A stretch of 42,198 nucleotides of DNA from Pseudoselenomonas ruminantium (GCA_902780915.1 CACZHK010000037.1:1-42198); one strand, 5' to 3'; positions 7,621 to 16,209 are shown, counted from the stretch's first letter. Notes: generated by a model from the letters alone, not told the origin. Translations and numbers: made by a program.

Positions 7621-8748
7621 TTGAACAAGAAACTTATAGCAGCCGGTTTGGTGCTGCTTCTGGCAATCGGCGGCGGCTACTGCGCTTACAGCAGCTACCA
7701 GGAGAAGCAGCAGGCCGCGCAGCAGGCGGCAGTGAAGACTGTGACAGTCTCCCGCATGAATATCAAGTCCACGGTCTCAGCCACAGGCACTATCCGCCCG
7801 GTGGATTCCGTAGAGGTCAGCGCCAGGATAACTGCCCGTATCAAAAATATCCTGGTGAAGGAAAACGATATGGTGACGGCGGGACAGACGGTGGCTATCC
7901 TGGACGGCAAGGAATTTGAGGCCCAGCGTGACCAGGCTCAGTTCAAGGTCACCAATACCAGGGCCAAGTATAATCGCGCTGTGTATCTGCACAGCATCGG
8001 GGCGGAAACGGATGCAGGCCTGGAGGATGCTACTCTGAACTATGAGACGGCAGTGTCTGCCCTGTCTGAAGCGGAAAGCGACCTCAATGAAACCGTTATC
8101 GTGGCTCCCATGGACGGCGTGGTGGTAGGCGAGCCCCAGACCGTGGGCACCATGGCGGTGCAGGGCACCAGCAATCCTACGGTGATCATGCGCATCGCTG
8201 ACCTTTCCAGCAAGCGGATCCAGGCAAAAGTGGATGAAACGGATATCGGCAATGTGAAGGTGGGCCAGGAGGCAACCTTCACGGTGGACAGCTACACCGG
8301 CAAGACTTTCACGGCCAGGGTGGCAAAGATTTCCCAGACGGATACCAGCAACAGCTGGAACACCAATTCCTCCACCACCTCCTCCAGTTCCAGTTCTTCT
8401 GCCAGCGTCATCTACTATTATGTGACGCTGGATGTGGATGACCCGGAAGGGGTGCTGATGCCTGCCATGACGGCGCGGGTGGAAATCAACACCGCCAACA
8501 AGGAAAATGCCCTGGTGGTGCCCATCTCCACCCTCAAGACAGATAGCAACGGCTCCTATGTGATAGTGAAAAATGCAGACGGCAGCCAGGAGAACCGCTA
8601 TGTGGAGACAGGCATCTACAGCGATGAGTATGTGGAAATCCTCGAGGGCCTGTCCGAAGGCGAGGAGATAGTGGCTACCTACACGGCGAAGGCAAGTTCC
8701 GGTGACAGCGCAAAAAAAAAGACTCAGGGCGGACCGCCTCCCATGTAA
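7621..8748 (+). CDS. macA: MacA-type periplasmic adaptor (HlyD/RND adaptor family)
   Basis: A 375-residue adaptor that should bridge the MacB permease and the TolC channel. N-terminal membrane anchor at residues 4-24; a biotinyl-lipoyl-like half (VSATGTIRPVDSVEVSARI), an alpha-helical hairpin around residues 100-160, the second lipoyl half (ETVIVAPMDGVVVG), then the beta-barrel and membrane-proximal domains. A serine/threonine-rich low-complexity insertion (about residues 245-263) interrupts the beta-barrel and is unusual for the family. The start is TTG 7621, placed by GAGGTGA 7 nt upstream and by the Lys-rich start of the anchor; no ATG fits. It begins 15 nt after tolC. Confidence 0.92.
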   Translation: MNKKLIAAGLVLLLAIGGGYCAYSSYQEKQQAAQQAAVKTVTVSRMNIKSTVSATGTIRPVDSVEVSARITARIKNILVKENDMVTAGQTVAILDGKEFEAQRDQAQFKVTNTRAKYNRAVYLHSIGAETDAGLEDATLNYETAVSALSEAESDLNETVIVAPMDGVVVGEPQTVGTMAVQGTSNPTVIMRIADLSSKRIQAKVDETDIGNVKVGQEATFTVDSYTGKTFTARVAKISQTDTSNSWNTNSSTTSSSSSSSASVIYYYVTLDVDDPEGVLMPAMTARVEINTANKENALVVPISTLKTDSNGSYVIVKNADGSQENRYVETGIYSDEYVEILEGLSEGEEIVATYTAKASSGDSAKKKTQGGPPPM

Positions 8749-8767
8749 TGAGGAGAATGAGGTAGCT

Positions 8768-9490
8768 ATGGCAGAAAAAGACAACCGCCATGTGACGATA
8801 AAGCTCACGGGCATACGCAAGGTATACAAGATAGGCGGGGAGGAACTGGCGGCACTGGACGGCATTGACCTCTCCATCCATCAGGGGGAGTTTGCCGCCC
8901 TGATGGGGCCGTCAGGTTCGGGAAAATCAACGCTGATGAATATTTTGGGCTGCCTTGACCGCCCCAGCACCGGTTCTTACATGCTGGACGGGGAGGAAGT
9001 GGCAGGCCTAAGTGATGATAAACTGGCCATCACCCGCAATAAGAAAATCGGCTTCGTCTTCCAGAACTTCAACCTGCTCTCCCGCATTTCTGCTCTGGAT
9101 AACGTGGCTTTGCCCCTGGTCTATGCGGGGGTCAGCAAGAAGGACAGGCTGGAGCGGGCCATGCAGTGCCTGCAGGCGGTGGGGCTCTCTGACAGGGCTG
9201 ACCATCAGCCCAATGAGCTTTCCGGCGGCCAGCGCCAGAGGGTGGCCATCGCCCGGGCGCTGGTGAACGACCCGCACATCATCATGGCGGATGAGCCTAC
9301 AGGCAACCTTGATACCAAGTCCACCAAGGATATCATGGAAATTTTCGAGGCCATGCACGAGATTGGCCGCACCATCATCCTGGTGACCCATGAGCCGGAG
9401 ATCGCTGCCTGCGCCAGCCGTCAGCTGCTGGTGCGGGATGGCAAGATCACCCGGGATGCAGGGAAGGGAGTGGTGATGGATGTCATCTAA
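8768..9490 (+). CDS. macB: ABC transporter ATPase, MacB/LolD type
   Basis: A 240-residue cytosolic ATPase that powers the tripartite pump. All ABC motifs are present: Walker A GPSGSGKST, Q-loop FVFQNFN, signature LSGGQRQRVAIAR, Walker B IIMADEPTGNLD and H-loop LVTHE. In E. coli MacB the ATPase and permease are one chain; here they are two genes, as is common in Firmicutes. ATG 8768 is preceded by GAGG; an upstream in-frame start at 8702 would overlap macA by 47 bp and has no good site. The gene begins 19 nt after macA, and its stop overlaps the next start. Confidence 0.94.
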   Translation: MAEKDNRHVTIKLTGIRKVYKIGGEELAALDGIDLSIHQGEFAALMGPSGSGKSTLMNILGCLDRPSTGSYMLDGEEVAGLSDDKLAITRNKKIGFVFQNFNLLSRISALDNVALPLVYAGVSKKDRLERAMQCLQAVGLSDRADHQPNELSGGQRQRVAIARALVNDPHIIMADEPTGNLDTKSTKDIMEIFEAMHEIGRTIILVTHEPEIAACASRQLLVRDGKITRDAGKGVVMDVI

Positions 9491-10766
9491 AGAGGCCGAA
9501 TCCTTCAGGCTCCCTCCCTTCACCGCCAAGGCGCACAAGTTTTGGCTCAACGATGCCAAGCAGTGCTTCATCATGGCCATCATTGCCCTCAAGGCCAACA
9601 AGATGCGGACTTTCCTCACCATGCTGGGCATCATCATCGGCGTGGGGGCAGTGATTGCCCTGGTGTCCGTGGGCATGGGGGTCAAGAGCAATGTGACCAA
9701 TTCCATTTCCAGCCTGGGTTCCAATATGCTGATTGTTTCTCCCGGCTCGTCTAACCGGGGCGGTGTCCGGGGGGCGGCCGGCTCCATGCAGACCCTGAAG
9801 TACGATGATGCGGAGGCCATCAAGGAGAAAATCAAGGGCATTGAGTACGTTTCCCCCACTGTCAGCGGCTCCTATCAGGTGGTCAATGGCAATATGAACT
9901 GGAACACCTCCGTGCAGGGGGTGACCCCGGAGCTGATGTCCATTCGCTCCCTGACCGTAGGCTATGGCTCCTTCATCACCCAGAGCGATATGAATAAGAG
10001 ACAGAGGGTGGCGGTCATCGGCACTACGGTGGCCACCAACCTCTTTGGCACGGAAAACCCCGTGGGCAAGAATATCCGCATCAACAACCAGCCCTTCAAG
10101 GTCATAGGCCTTCTGGAGAGCAAGGGACAGTCCTCCATGGGGCAGGATCAGGACGATATGATCTACATTCCCCTGACCACGGCCCAGGAAAGGATGCTGG
10201 GCATCACCTATGTCCAGTCCATCAATGTGCAGGTGACAAATCAGGAGGAAATGGATCAGGTGCAGGCGGAGATTGAGACGCTCCTGCGCCAGCGCCACCA
10301 TATCCTGGCGGGCAAGGACGATGATTTCAATGTGAGGAACCTCACCAGCCTCATGGAGGCTATGAGCGAGAGCACCTCCATGCTGACCATTCTCCTGGGC
10401 TGCATTGCGGGAATTTCCCTGGTGGTGGGCGGCATTGGCATCATGAATATCATGATGGTATCCGTGACCGAGCGCACCCGCGAAATCGGCATCCGCAAGG
10501 CTCTGGGAGCCACCTATGACAATATCATGCTGCAGTTCATGATCGAGTCCATGGTCATAGGCATCGTAGGCGGCATCATCGGCATCGTGCTGGGCAGCGG
10601 CGCTTCCCAGCTCATAGGCAAGCTGGGGAATTTCACCACAGTGATCACCCTGCTGCCCATCCTGGTGTCCTTCTTCTTCTCCGTGGGCATTGGGCTGTTC
10701 TTCGGCATCTATCCCGCCCGGAAAGCCGCCAAGCTCGACCCCATAGAAGCACTCAGATATGAGTGA
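9480..10766 (+). CDS. macB: ABC transporter permease, MacB type
   Basis: A 428-residue inner-membrane permease, the partner of the ATPase upstream. TM1 lies around residues 40-62 (MLGIIIGVGAVIALVSVGMG), followed by a large extracytoplasmic MacB_PCD domain (about 65-300), then three C-terminal TMs of the FtsX domain containing TEREIGIRKALGA-like sequence (TERTREIGIRKALGAT) and ending YPARKAAKLDPIEALRYE, the classical FtsX-family terminus. The start ATG 9480 overlaps the ATPase stop by 11 bp, which indicates translational coupling. A MacAB-TolC set could export a peptide, siderophore, macrolide or lipid; the sequence does not say which. Confidence 0.94.
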   Translation: MSSKEAESFRLPPFTAKAHKFWLNDAKQCFIMAIIALKANKMRTFLTMLGIIIGVGAVIALVSVGMGVKSNVTNSISSLGSNMLIVSPGSSNRGGVRGAAGSMQTLKYDDAEAIKEKIKGIEYVSPTVSGSYQVVNGNMNWNTSVQGVTPELMSIRSLTVGYGSFITQSDMNKRQRVAVIGTTVATNLFGTENPVGKNIRINNQPFKVIGLLESKGQSSMGQDQDDMIYIPLTTAQERMLGITYVQSINVQVTNQEEMDQVQAEIETLLRQRHHILAGKDDDFNVRNLTSLMEAMSESTSMLTILLGCIAGISLVVGGIGIMNIMMVSVTERTREIGIRKALGATYDNIMLQFMIESMVIGIVGGIIGIVLGSGASQLIGKLGNFTTVITLLPILVSFFFSVGIGLFFGIYPARKAAKLDPIEALRYE

Positions 10767-10800
10767 TGTATTCTGGAAAATGTCACTGCAATTGATACTT

Positions 10801-10942
10801 AGCCTTCCCCTTTGGGGAAGGTGCCCCGCAGGGGCGGATGAGGTGCGGCGTGGCTAATCATGCTGGCTTAGCAGGTTTGCTGTCCACCTCATCCGTCAGC
10901 CCCTCGGGCTGCCACCTTCCCCAGAGGGGAAGGCTTTTTATT
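10801..10942. repeat. Nested palindromic repeat (MITE/REP-like) that doubles as terminator
   Basis: The outer arms, 10801-10823 and 10913-10935, are inverted copies of 23 nt with a single mismatch, and each arm is itself a hairpin (AGCCTTCCCC-TTT-GGGGAAGG). Inside, GGATGAGGTG (10836-10845) is matched by CACCTCATCC. The right end runs into TTTTTATTTT, so on the plus strand the last hairpin is a good terminator for macB. Related CCTCATCCGTCAG repeats are known to be widespread in gut Firmicutes. No coding capacity and no clear target-site duplication is seen. Confidence 0.85.
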
Positions 10943-11026
10943 TTGCATGATTTTGCAGGATTCTTGCTCAACATGGTAGAATCTAAAATCTGTCAACATA
11001 CTTGAGTCAGAAGGGGTCGGTTCGAC

Positions 11027-11875
11027 GTGAAGATATTGGTTACCGGGGTGACTGGGCAACTGGGTTATGATTGTGTCAAGCAGCTGGAATTGGACGGAGA
11101 TGAGGTGCAGGGAGTTTCCAGCAAGGAATTTCCCTTGACAGAACCGCTGAAGATGGAGGCTTATCTGAGGAAATTCAAGCCCGAGGCGGTGATTCACTGC
11201 GCGGCTTACACGGCGGTGGACAAGGCGGAGGATGAGCCAGAGGCCTGCCGGGCGGTGAATGCCGAGGGCACCAGGAATCTTTCTCGGCTCTGCCGGGAAA
11301 TAGATGCCAAGCTCATATACATCAGCACAGATTACGTATTCCCGGGGACGGGGGAGGAGCCTTACGCTGAGGATGCACCTGCAGCTCCAGTGAATGTCTA
11401 TGGCGCTTCAAAGTGGGAAGGAGAAACCGCTGTCAGGGAACTGCTCACGAAATACTTTATCGTGCGCATTTCCTGGGTCTTTGGCTACAACGGCAGGAAC
11501 TTCATCCGCACCATGCTGAAGCTTTCCGAGAGCCACGACAAGCTCACCGTGGTGGATGACCAGGTGGGCTCGCCTACCTACACCCGCGATTTGGCAGTGC
11601 TCCTGTCGGAGATGGCAAGGTCTGATAAGTACGGCACCTACCATGCCACCAACGAGGGCTTCTGCTCCTGGGCAGACCTGGCTATCGAGACCTTCCGACA
11701 GGCAGGGGTCAAGGTGGAAGTGGAGCGGGTCACTTCCGACAAGTTCCCCACCAAGGCCACCCGCCCACACAATTCCCGCCTGAGCAAGGCTGCTCTTGAC
11801 CGGGCAGGCTTTGCCCGCCTGCCCAGATGGCAGGATGCGGTGGGCAGGTATCTGATAGAATTGCACAATCATTGA
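11027..11875 (+). CDS. rfbD: dTDP-4-dehydrorhamnose reductase family protein
   Basis: A 282-residue short-chain reductase of the RmlD family, which catalyses the last step of dTDP-L-rhamnose synthesis with NAD(P)H. The nucleotide-binding GxxGxxG is VTGVTGQLG (residues 6-13); the catalytic triad is T101 (STDYVF), Y125 and K129 (YGASKWEGE). The C-terminal substrate domain has the family pattern VDDQVGSPTYTRDLA and RPHNSRLS. The start is GTG 11027, with AAGGGG 10 nt upstream. It stands alone: no rfbA, rfbB or rfbC is adjacent, so the rest of the pathway must lie elsewhere, or this member acts on a related nucleotide sugar. Confidence 0.9.
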   Translation: MKILVTGVTGQLGYDCVKQLELDGDEVQGVSSKEFPLTEPLKMEAYLRKFKPEAVIHCAAYTAVDKAEDEPEACRAVNAEGTRNLSRLCREIDAKLIYISTDYVFPGTGEEPYAEDAPAAPVNVYGASKWEGETAVRELLTKYFIVRISWVFGYNGRNFIRTMLKLSESHDKLTVVDDQVGSPTYTRDLAVLLSEMARSDKYGTYHATNEGFCSWADLAIETFRQAGVKVEVERVTSDKFPTKATRPHNSRLSKAALDRAGFARLPRWQDAVGRYLIELHNH

Positions 11876-11886
11876 TGTCTATTATG

Positions 11887-11919
11887 AGAGTACACTTACT
11901 GCGAGTGTGCTCTTTTTTT
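11887..11919 (+). terminator. Rho-independent terminator
   Basis: 10-bp stem AGAGTACACT / AGTGTGCTCT (one G-T pair) with a 7-nt loop and a run of seven T. It lies 11 nt after rfbD. Confidence 0.9.
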
Positions 11920-11971
11920 ACTACAAAAAAAAGGAAATCCGCCACAGACGCACAAAAATGGCAAAAATCTC

Positions 11972-12000
11972 TTGTTAATGTGTAATGTTTCTGCTATACT
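11972..12000 (+). promoter_or_regulatory. sstT promoter
   Basis: -35 TTGTTA (11972-11977), 17-nt spacer, -10 TATACT (11995-12000) with extended TGC directly before it. The leader is about 60 nt with no strong structure seen. Confidence 0.8.
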
Positions 12001-12069
12001 TACACGAGTAGTAATACTGATGGACTAATATACAATAAGGAAGGATTGTGTTTAGAAGGGATGTCTGAG

Positions 12070-13317
12070 ATGTTAAAGACGGTAAAGAAGAAATATCAAG
12101 AAACCGCCCTGATCAAGCTCATTGCCCTGGGCTTGGTGCTGGGTATCCTGCTGGCGCTTTTTGCTCCGGCAGCGGTGCCGGTCGTTTCCGTGTTCGGCGA
12201 CCTGTTCGTCAAGGCCTTGAAGGGCGTGGCGCCCATTCTGGTGTTTGTGCTGGTCATGAACGCCATGGCGCAGAAAAGCGCTGATGCCAGTGCGGCCATG
12301 AAACCCATTGTGCGGCTCTATGTGTGCGCCACCTTTTGTGCTTCTCTGGTGGCAGTGCTCTACTCTTTCGCATTTCCCACGGCTTTGCAGCTGGCGGTGA
12401 CTGATGCGCAGGTAGCGCCTCCCTCCGGCATCATCGAGGTGCTGCACAATCTGATCCTGAGCGTGGTGGACAATCCCATCCATGCCCTTTCAAGCGCCAA
12501 CTACATCGGCATCCTGGCCTGGGGCGTGCTGGCTGGCATTGCCCTGCATGGTGCTTCTGAGGGCACCAAGGAAATGCTGTCGGATCTGGCCAAGACCGTC
12601 ACCAAGATCGTGCAGTGGGTCATCCGCTTCGCTCCCTTCGGCATCATGGGCCTGGTAGCCAATGCCATCGGTGAGAGCGGGCTTTCCTCCATGGTAAGCT
12701 ACCTGCAGATCCTGGCGGTGCTCTTGGGTGCCTTCTTCACGGTGGCCCTGGTGATGAATCCCTTGATTGTGTACCTGCACCTGCATCGCAATCCGTACCC
12801 GCTGGTGTGGACCACCCTGAAGGAAAGCGGCGTCTACGCCTTCTTCACCAGAAGCTCTGCCGCCAATATTCCCGTGAATCTTTCCCTCTGTGAGCGTCTG
12901 GGGCTCAATTCCGATACTTATTCCATTTCCATCCCCCTGGGGGCTACCATCAACATGAGCGGCGCGGCCATCACCATCGCAGTGCTGTCCCTGGCAGCTG
13001 CCCATACCATGGGGATAGCCGTTGACCTGCCCACGGCTCTCCTGCTGTGCATTGTCTCCACCGTAGGTGCCTGCGGTGCTTCCGGCGTGGCTGGCGGCTC
13101 CCTGCTGCTGATTCCCGTGGCCTGCTCCTCCTTCGGCATCGGCAACGATATCGCCATGCAGGTTGTGGCAGTAGGTTTCATCATCGGCGTCCTGCAGGAC
13201 TCCTGCGAGACGGCCCTCAACAGCTCCTCCGATGTGCTGTTCACCGCTACCGCAGAACTTGCCCAGAAGGCCAAAGACGGCAGCCTGACGGCTGAAGATA
13301 TGGTGCCGAACAAGTAA
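12070..13317 (+). CDS. sstT: Serine/threonine:sodium symporter SstT
   Basis: A 415-residue inner-membrane symporter of the DAACS (glutamate transporter-like) family that takes up serine and threonine with Na+. Eight TM segments and two re-entrant loops are expected. The hallmark sequences are present: [12 protein letters not shown] in HP1/TM7 and [16 protein letters not shown] in TM7, with [12 protein letters not shown] in HP2. The start is uncertain: ATG 12070 has AGAAGGG at a spacing of 9; ATG 12061 abuts that site, and TTG 12046 sits one base after AAGGAAGG. Length and N-terminus at 12070 match the family well. Single-gene unit with its own promoter. Confidence 0.92.
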   Translation: MLKTVKKKYQETALIKLIALGLVLGILLALFAPAAVPVVSVFGDLFVKALKGVAPILVFVLVMNAMAQKSADASAAMKPIVRLYVCATFCASLVAVLYSFAFPTALQLAVTDAQVAPPSGIIEVLHNLILSVVDNPIHALSSANYIGILAWGVLAGIALHGASEGTKEMLSDLAKTVTKIVQWVIRFAPFGIMGLVANAIGESGLSSMVSYLQILAVLLGAFFTVALVMNPLIVYLHLHRNPYPLVWTTLKESGVYAFFTRSSAANIPVNLSLCERLGLNSDTYSISIPLGATINMSGAAITIAVLSLAAAHTMGIAVDLPTALLLCIVSTVGACGASGVAGGSLLLIPVACSSFGIGNDIAMQVVAVGFIIGVLQDSCETALNSSSDVLFTATAELAQKAKDGSLTAEDMVPNK

Positions 13318-13331
13318 ACAAGGTAAGTAAA

Positions 13332-13369
13332 AAAGGCTTGCTCAACCATCTGGAAGAGCAAGCCTTTCA
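13332..13369 (+). terminator. Hairpin after sstT, weak terminator
   Basis: 12-bp perfect stem AAAGGCTTGCTC / GAGCAAGCCTTT with a 12-nt loop. The T-run is only that of the stem, so it would stop transcription weakly from the plus side; the A-run on the other side could serve the opposite strand. Confidence 0.6.
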
Positions 13370-13434
13370 AGTATAGGCAACAAAAGACCGATGCCCTGCG
13401 GCCGTGTGAATTCGGGATGAATTCCAGGCCGCGT

Positions 13435-13478
13435 TTTCTTTTGGTTCGTTTTCTTTGCGCCAAAGAAAATGAACAGCC
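13435..13478. repeat. 44-nt dispersed repeat, copy 1
   Basis: Runs from TTTCTTTTGGTTCG to ATGAACAGCC and contains a near-perfect palindrome, TTTTCTTTGCGCCAAAGAAAA. An identical copy occurs in inverse orientation at 25775-25818. Just upstream is a GCGGCC...GGCCGC hairpin (13398-13432), and the second copy has a similar GC hairpin on the matching side. It ends only 6 nt before the stop of the cupin gene. Likely a REP-type element. Confidence 0.85.
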
Positions 13479-13484
13479 GTAACC

Positions 13485-13829
13485 TTACTTGTTGATAATC
13501 AGCGCCGTGAAGACCAGGTCTTCCGTGGCAGAGGGATTGGCAATCCCGTGCTTCTCCCCATCCGGGCAGAAGGTGGTGGTGCCTGCGCCAATCTCCTTCT
13601 CCGTGCCGTTGTCGTTGTAGACGGCCTTGCCGGACAGGATGTGGTAGGTCTCCGTATTGCCGTGATGCTCATGGACGCCGATGGAGCAGAGGGGCGGGAT
13701 GATGACCTTGGAGAACATGGCGCACTTGCCGTCCAGTTCCTCCTGACCAAGCAGGTGACAGATGGTGATGGTGCCTTTGCCGCCGGCTTTTTCCGTGGCC
13801 TGCACAGGTTTCGTTTCAATAAATGCCAT
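13485..13829 (-). CDS. Cupin-domain protein
   Basis: A 114-residue single-domain cupin. Motif 1 is HEHHGNTETYHILSG (residues about 53-67) with the metal-ligand His-His-Glu-His set; motif 2 is PDGEKHGIANPS with its His. It should bind a divalent metal in a small beta barrel; the reaction cannot be told from sequence (sensing, isomerase or dioxygenase-like roles occur). Strong AAAGGAG site before the ATG at 13829. Transcribed leftwards and alone, divergent from the DUF218 gene, with an inverted repeat in its promoter region. It ends in the dispersed repeat at 13435. Confidence 0.88.
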   Translation of the reverse strand: MAFIETKPVQATEKAGGKGTITICHLLGQEELDGKCAMFSKVIIPPLCSIGVHEHHGNTETYHILSGKAVYNDNGTEKEIGAGTTTFCPDGEKHGIANPSATEDLVFTALIINK

Positions 13830-13863
13830 AATAAACTCTCCTTTTCTTTTGCGCAGTAGTTTG

Positions 13864-13915
13864 GTACAATGAGGTGTATCTTATTTAATTGTACTACTAA
13901 ATCTTAGTGAATCAA
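13864..13915 (-). promoter_or_regulatory. Promoter and putative operator of the cupin gene
   Basis: On the minus strand: -35 TTGATT (13915-13910), 16 nt, -10 TACAAT (13893-13888). A 7-bp inverted repeat GTACAAT (13864-13870) / ATTGTAC (13888-13894) overlaps the -10 box and extends with AGTAG/TACT-like flanks, so a dimeric repressor could act here. The regulator is not in the immediate neighbourhood. Confidence 0.5.
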
Positions 13916-14018
13916 GCCCATAGAGCACAGATGAGCTTAGATTTTGTGCAAGGGTGTGTGGAGGCCGGCAGTTGTCCGGGAAGCTCACCATGTATCCGGT
14001 TGGAGGTATATATTCAAG

Positions 14019-14816
14019 ATGATTTATTTATTGAAATTCGGCGCAAGTTTCATCCTGCCTCCGGGCATTTTCATAGTCTTTCTCTTCTGGTACAGCATTC
14101 ATCTCTGGAATCATTCCGCTAGCGGCGGTGGCGTCTACGGCTGGCAGAGGCCTACGCTCAGAAAGAAGGTAGCTGCGATGCTGATGGTCTTTACCTGGAT
14201 TTTTTACCTGTTCTGCACGCCGTGGATGGCGGAAAAGGCCATGGGCTGGCTGGAAGGGGAGTATCAGCCGCCCAAGCAGGTCACCGGTGATGTGGTGATC
14301 ATGCTGGGGGGCGGCGCCTATGCGGACACCCCTGATGTCAGCGGCATGGGCACCCTCTGCGCCGCGCCTTCTGCCCGTCTTTTGACGGCGGTGCGCTTGC
14401 AGCGCCAGCTGGATGTGCCCATCCTGCTGTCCGGCGGGCAGGTCTACGAGGATACGGGCGCCGAGGCCAAGATTGCCATGCGCATCCTGATGGACTTGGG
14501 GGTGCCTGAGGACAAGATCCTGGTGGAAGACAAGAGCCTCAATACGACTCAGAATGCCAAGTATTCTGCCAAGATCATGCAGGAAAAGGGGCTGAAGCAT
14601 CCCGTGCTGGTGACTTCTGCCTTCCATATGAAGCGAGCCATGCTGAACTTTGAGAAGAATGGCTATCAGCCTGTGCCTTTCCCCTCGGACTACCGCACGG
14701 GGAAGAAGCATGTCTTCCACTATGTGAAGCTGCGTCCTTCCGTGGATGCTATGTATGATAATGCAGTGGTCCTGCAGGAGATACTCAGGACTATGGTGAC
14801 GAGGTATTTTGAATGA
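14019..14816 (+). CDS. YdcF/SanA-like membrane protein (DUF218)
   Basis: A 265-residue protein with two N-terminal TM segments (about residues 6-28 and 50-70) and a DUF218 domain. Conserved family pieces are VVIMLGGGAY, LLSGGQVYEDTGAEA, EDKSLNTTQNA and LVTSAFHMKRAM. The family (YdcF, SanA, ElyC) is linked to envelope biogenesis and ElyC to undecaprenyl carrier metabolism; an envelope role here is an inference. ATG 14019 follows GGAGG by 12 nt; a longer frame from 13944 lacks a ribosome binding site. Its stop overlaps the start of the MATE gene by 4 bp (ATGA), so the two are translationally coupled. Confidence 0.88.
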   Translation: MIYLLKFGASFILPPGIFIVFLFWYSIHLWNHSASGGGVYGWQRPTLRKKVAAMLMVFTWIFYLFCTPWMAEKAMGWLEGEYQPPKQVTGDVVIMLGGGAYADTPDVSGMGTLCAAPSARLLTAVRLQRQLDVPILLSGGQVYEDTGAEAKIAMRILMDLGVPEDKILVEDKSLNTTQNAKYSAKIMQEKGLKHPVLVTSAFHMKRAMLNFEKNGYQPVPFPSDYRTGKKHVFHYVKLRPSVDAMYDNAVVLQEILRTMVTRYFE

Positions 14817-16171
14817 GCGCAAGCACTAAAAATCTGACAGAGGGTGAGCCTTGGCGGCTCATTCTCTTTTTTACTCTCCCCCTGATTGCGGGGAATATCT
14901 TCCAGCAGCTCTACGGCTTTGTGGACACCCTTATCGTGGGTCGCATCCTGGGGGTGGAGGCGCTGGCGGCGGTGGGCTGTACGGGGCCTTTGATGTTCCT
15001 CATCATGGGCTTTGCCATGGGCACCACCTCTGGCCTTGCTATCGTCACGGGGCAGCGGTTCGGGGCCCAGGATGCCAAAGGCGTGCGTCAGAGCGCGGCG
15101 GCCTGCCTGCTCTCGACCCTGATCATCGCGGCGGTGATGACGGTGTTCGCCTTTGGCCTGTGCCATTATTTCCTGCTGTGGATGCAGACTCCGCAGGAGA
15201 TCATCGACAATGCCTATGCCTTTATCAGCATCATCTTCGGCCTGCTGGTGGTGCCCTTCTTCCTGCTCATGGTCACCAATATGGTGAGAGCTTTGGGGGA
15301 CAGCCGCATGCCCACGGTGATCCTGGCTTTTGCCCTGACCTGCAACATCATTCTGGAGCCCCTCTTCATCATGGTCTTCGGCTGGGGCGTGCCGGGGGCG
15401 GCCTGGGCGGTGGTGGTGGCCCAGAGCATCGGCGTGGCGGCTTCCGCCCTTTACATCTATAAAAAGGTGCCCGCCCTGCACATCCGGCGGGAGGACTGGC
15501 ATTTTGACAGGGCCTTCCTCTGGGAGCATGCACGCATCGGCCTGCCCATGGGGTTCCAGGCCTCCATCATCGCTATCGGCGCCGTCATCCTGCAGGTGGC
15601 GCTGAACAATCTTGGCCCTGTGGCGGTGGCATCCTATGCCGCCTCCCAGAAGGTTGATTCCCTGGCGCTGATGCCCATGATGTCCTTCGGCATGGCCATG
15701 GCAGCCTACACCGCCCAGAATTTCGGGGCGCGGAAGTTCCATCGCATCAGCGAGGGCGTGAAGAAGTGCGTCTATATGTCTGTGGGCTTCTCCATCGTGG
15801 TGGGGCTTTTCAATGCCCTTTGCGGTCCCTGGCTGGTGGGCATGTTCGTCACCGAGGAAGCGGAGCAGGTGGTGGAGTACGGCAGCATGTACCTGCTGAT
15901 ACAGGGTTCCTGCTACTGGGTGCTGGCCCTGCTCTTCATCTTCCGCAGTGTTCTGCAGGGGCTGGGAAAGAGTGCGGTGCCGACCTTTGCCGGCATCATG
16001 GAGCTGGTCATGCGCGCAGGGGCTGCCATCATCCTCTGCGAGGCCTGGGGCTATCTCGGCGCCTGCTGGGCCAGCCCCCTGGCCTGGATAGGCTCGGCGG
16101 TGCCGCTGATGATAGCCTATTACTATACGAGAAAGGCTTTCGTCAGGACGAGCATGAAAGAAGTGCCGTAA
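14813..16171 (+). CDS. MATE-family multidrug/cation exporter
   Basis: A 452-residue inner-membrane antiporter with twelve predicted TM segments in two MatE domains. Family features include LPLIAGNIFQQLYGFVDTLIVGRILG in TM1 and the second-half repeat LPMGFQASIIAIGAVILQVALNNLG. It resembles the DinF/NorM-like Firmicute branch that exports drugs or metabolites with Na+ or H+ exchange; the substrate is unknown. It starts at ATG 14813 inside the stop of the DUF218 gene. The coupling to an envelope-type gene might mean a lipid- or cell-wall-related substrate, but that is a guess. Confidence 0.92.
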   Translation: MSASTKNLTEGEPWRLILFFTLPLIAGNIFQQLYGFVDTLIVGRILGVEALAAVGCTGPLMFLIMGFAMGTTSGLAIVTGQRFGAQDAKGVRQSAAACLLSTLIIAAVMTVFAFGLCHYFLLWMQTPQEIIDNAYAFISIIFGLLVVPFFLLMVTNMVRALGDSRMPTVILAFALTCNIILEPLFIMVFGWGVPGAAWAVVVAQSIGVAASALYIYKKVPALHIRREDWHFDRAFLWEHARIGLPMGFQASIIAIGAVILQVALNNLGPVAVASYAASQKVDSLALMPMMSFGMAMAAYTAQNFGARKFHRISEGVKKCVYMSVGFSIVVGLFNALCGPWLVGMFVTEEAEQVVEYGSMYLLIQGSCYWVLALLFIFRSVLQGLGKSAVPTFAGIMELVMRAGAAIILCEAWGYLGACWASPLAWIGSAVPLMIAYYYTRKAFVRTSMKEVP

Positions 16172-16176
16172 AATAT

Positions 16177-16208
16177 ACAAGGCAGGGAGGAATTCCTCCC
16201 TGCCTTGT
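16177..16208. repeat. Perfect 32-nt palindrome
   Basis: A 16-bp inverted repeat with no mismatch and no spacer, centred between 16192 and 16193 (arm ACAAGGCAGGGAGGAA). It can form a hairpin with a small loop, but no T-run follows on either strand, so it is a poor intrinsic terminator. It lies just after the MATE stop and before the phosphoglucomutase leader. Confidence 0.85.
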
Positions 16209-16209
16209 C

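Noticed and set aside
16177..16208. Intrinsic terminator after the MATE gene
   Set aside because: The stem is perfect but no T-run follows on either strand, so it is listed as a palindrome instead.
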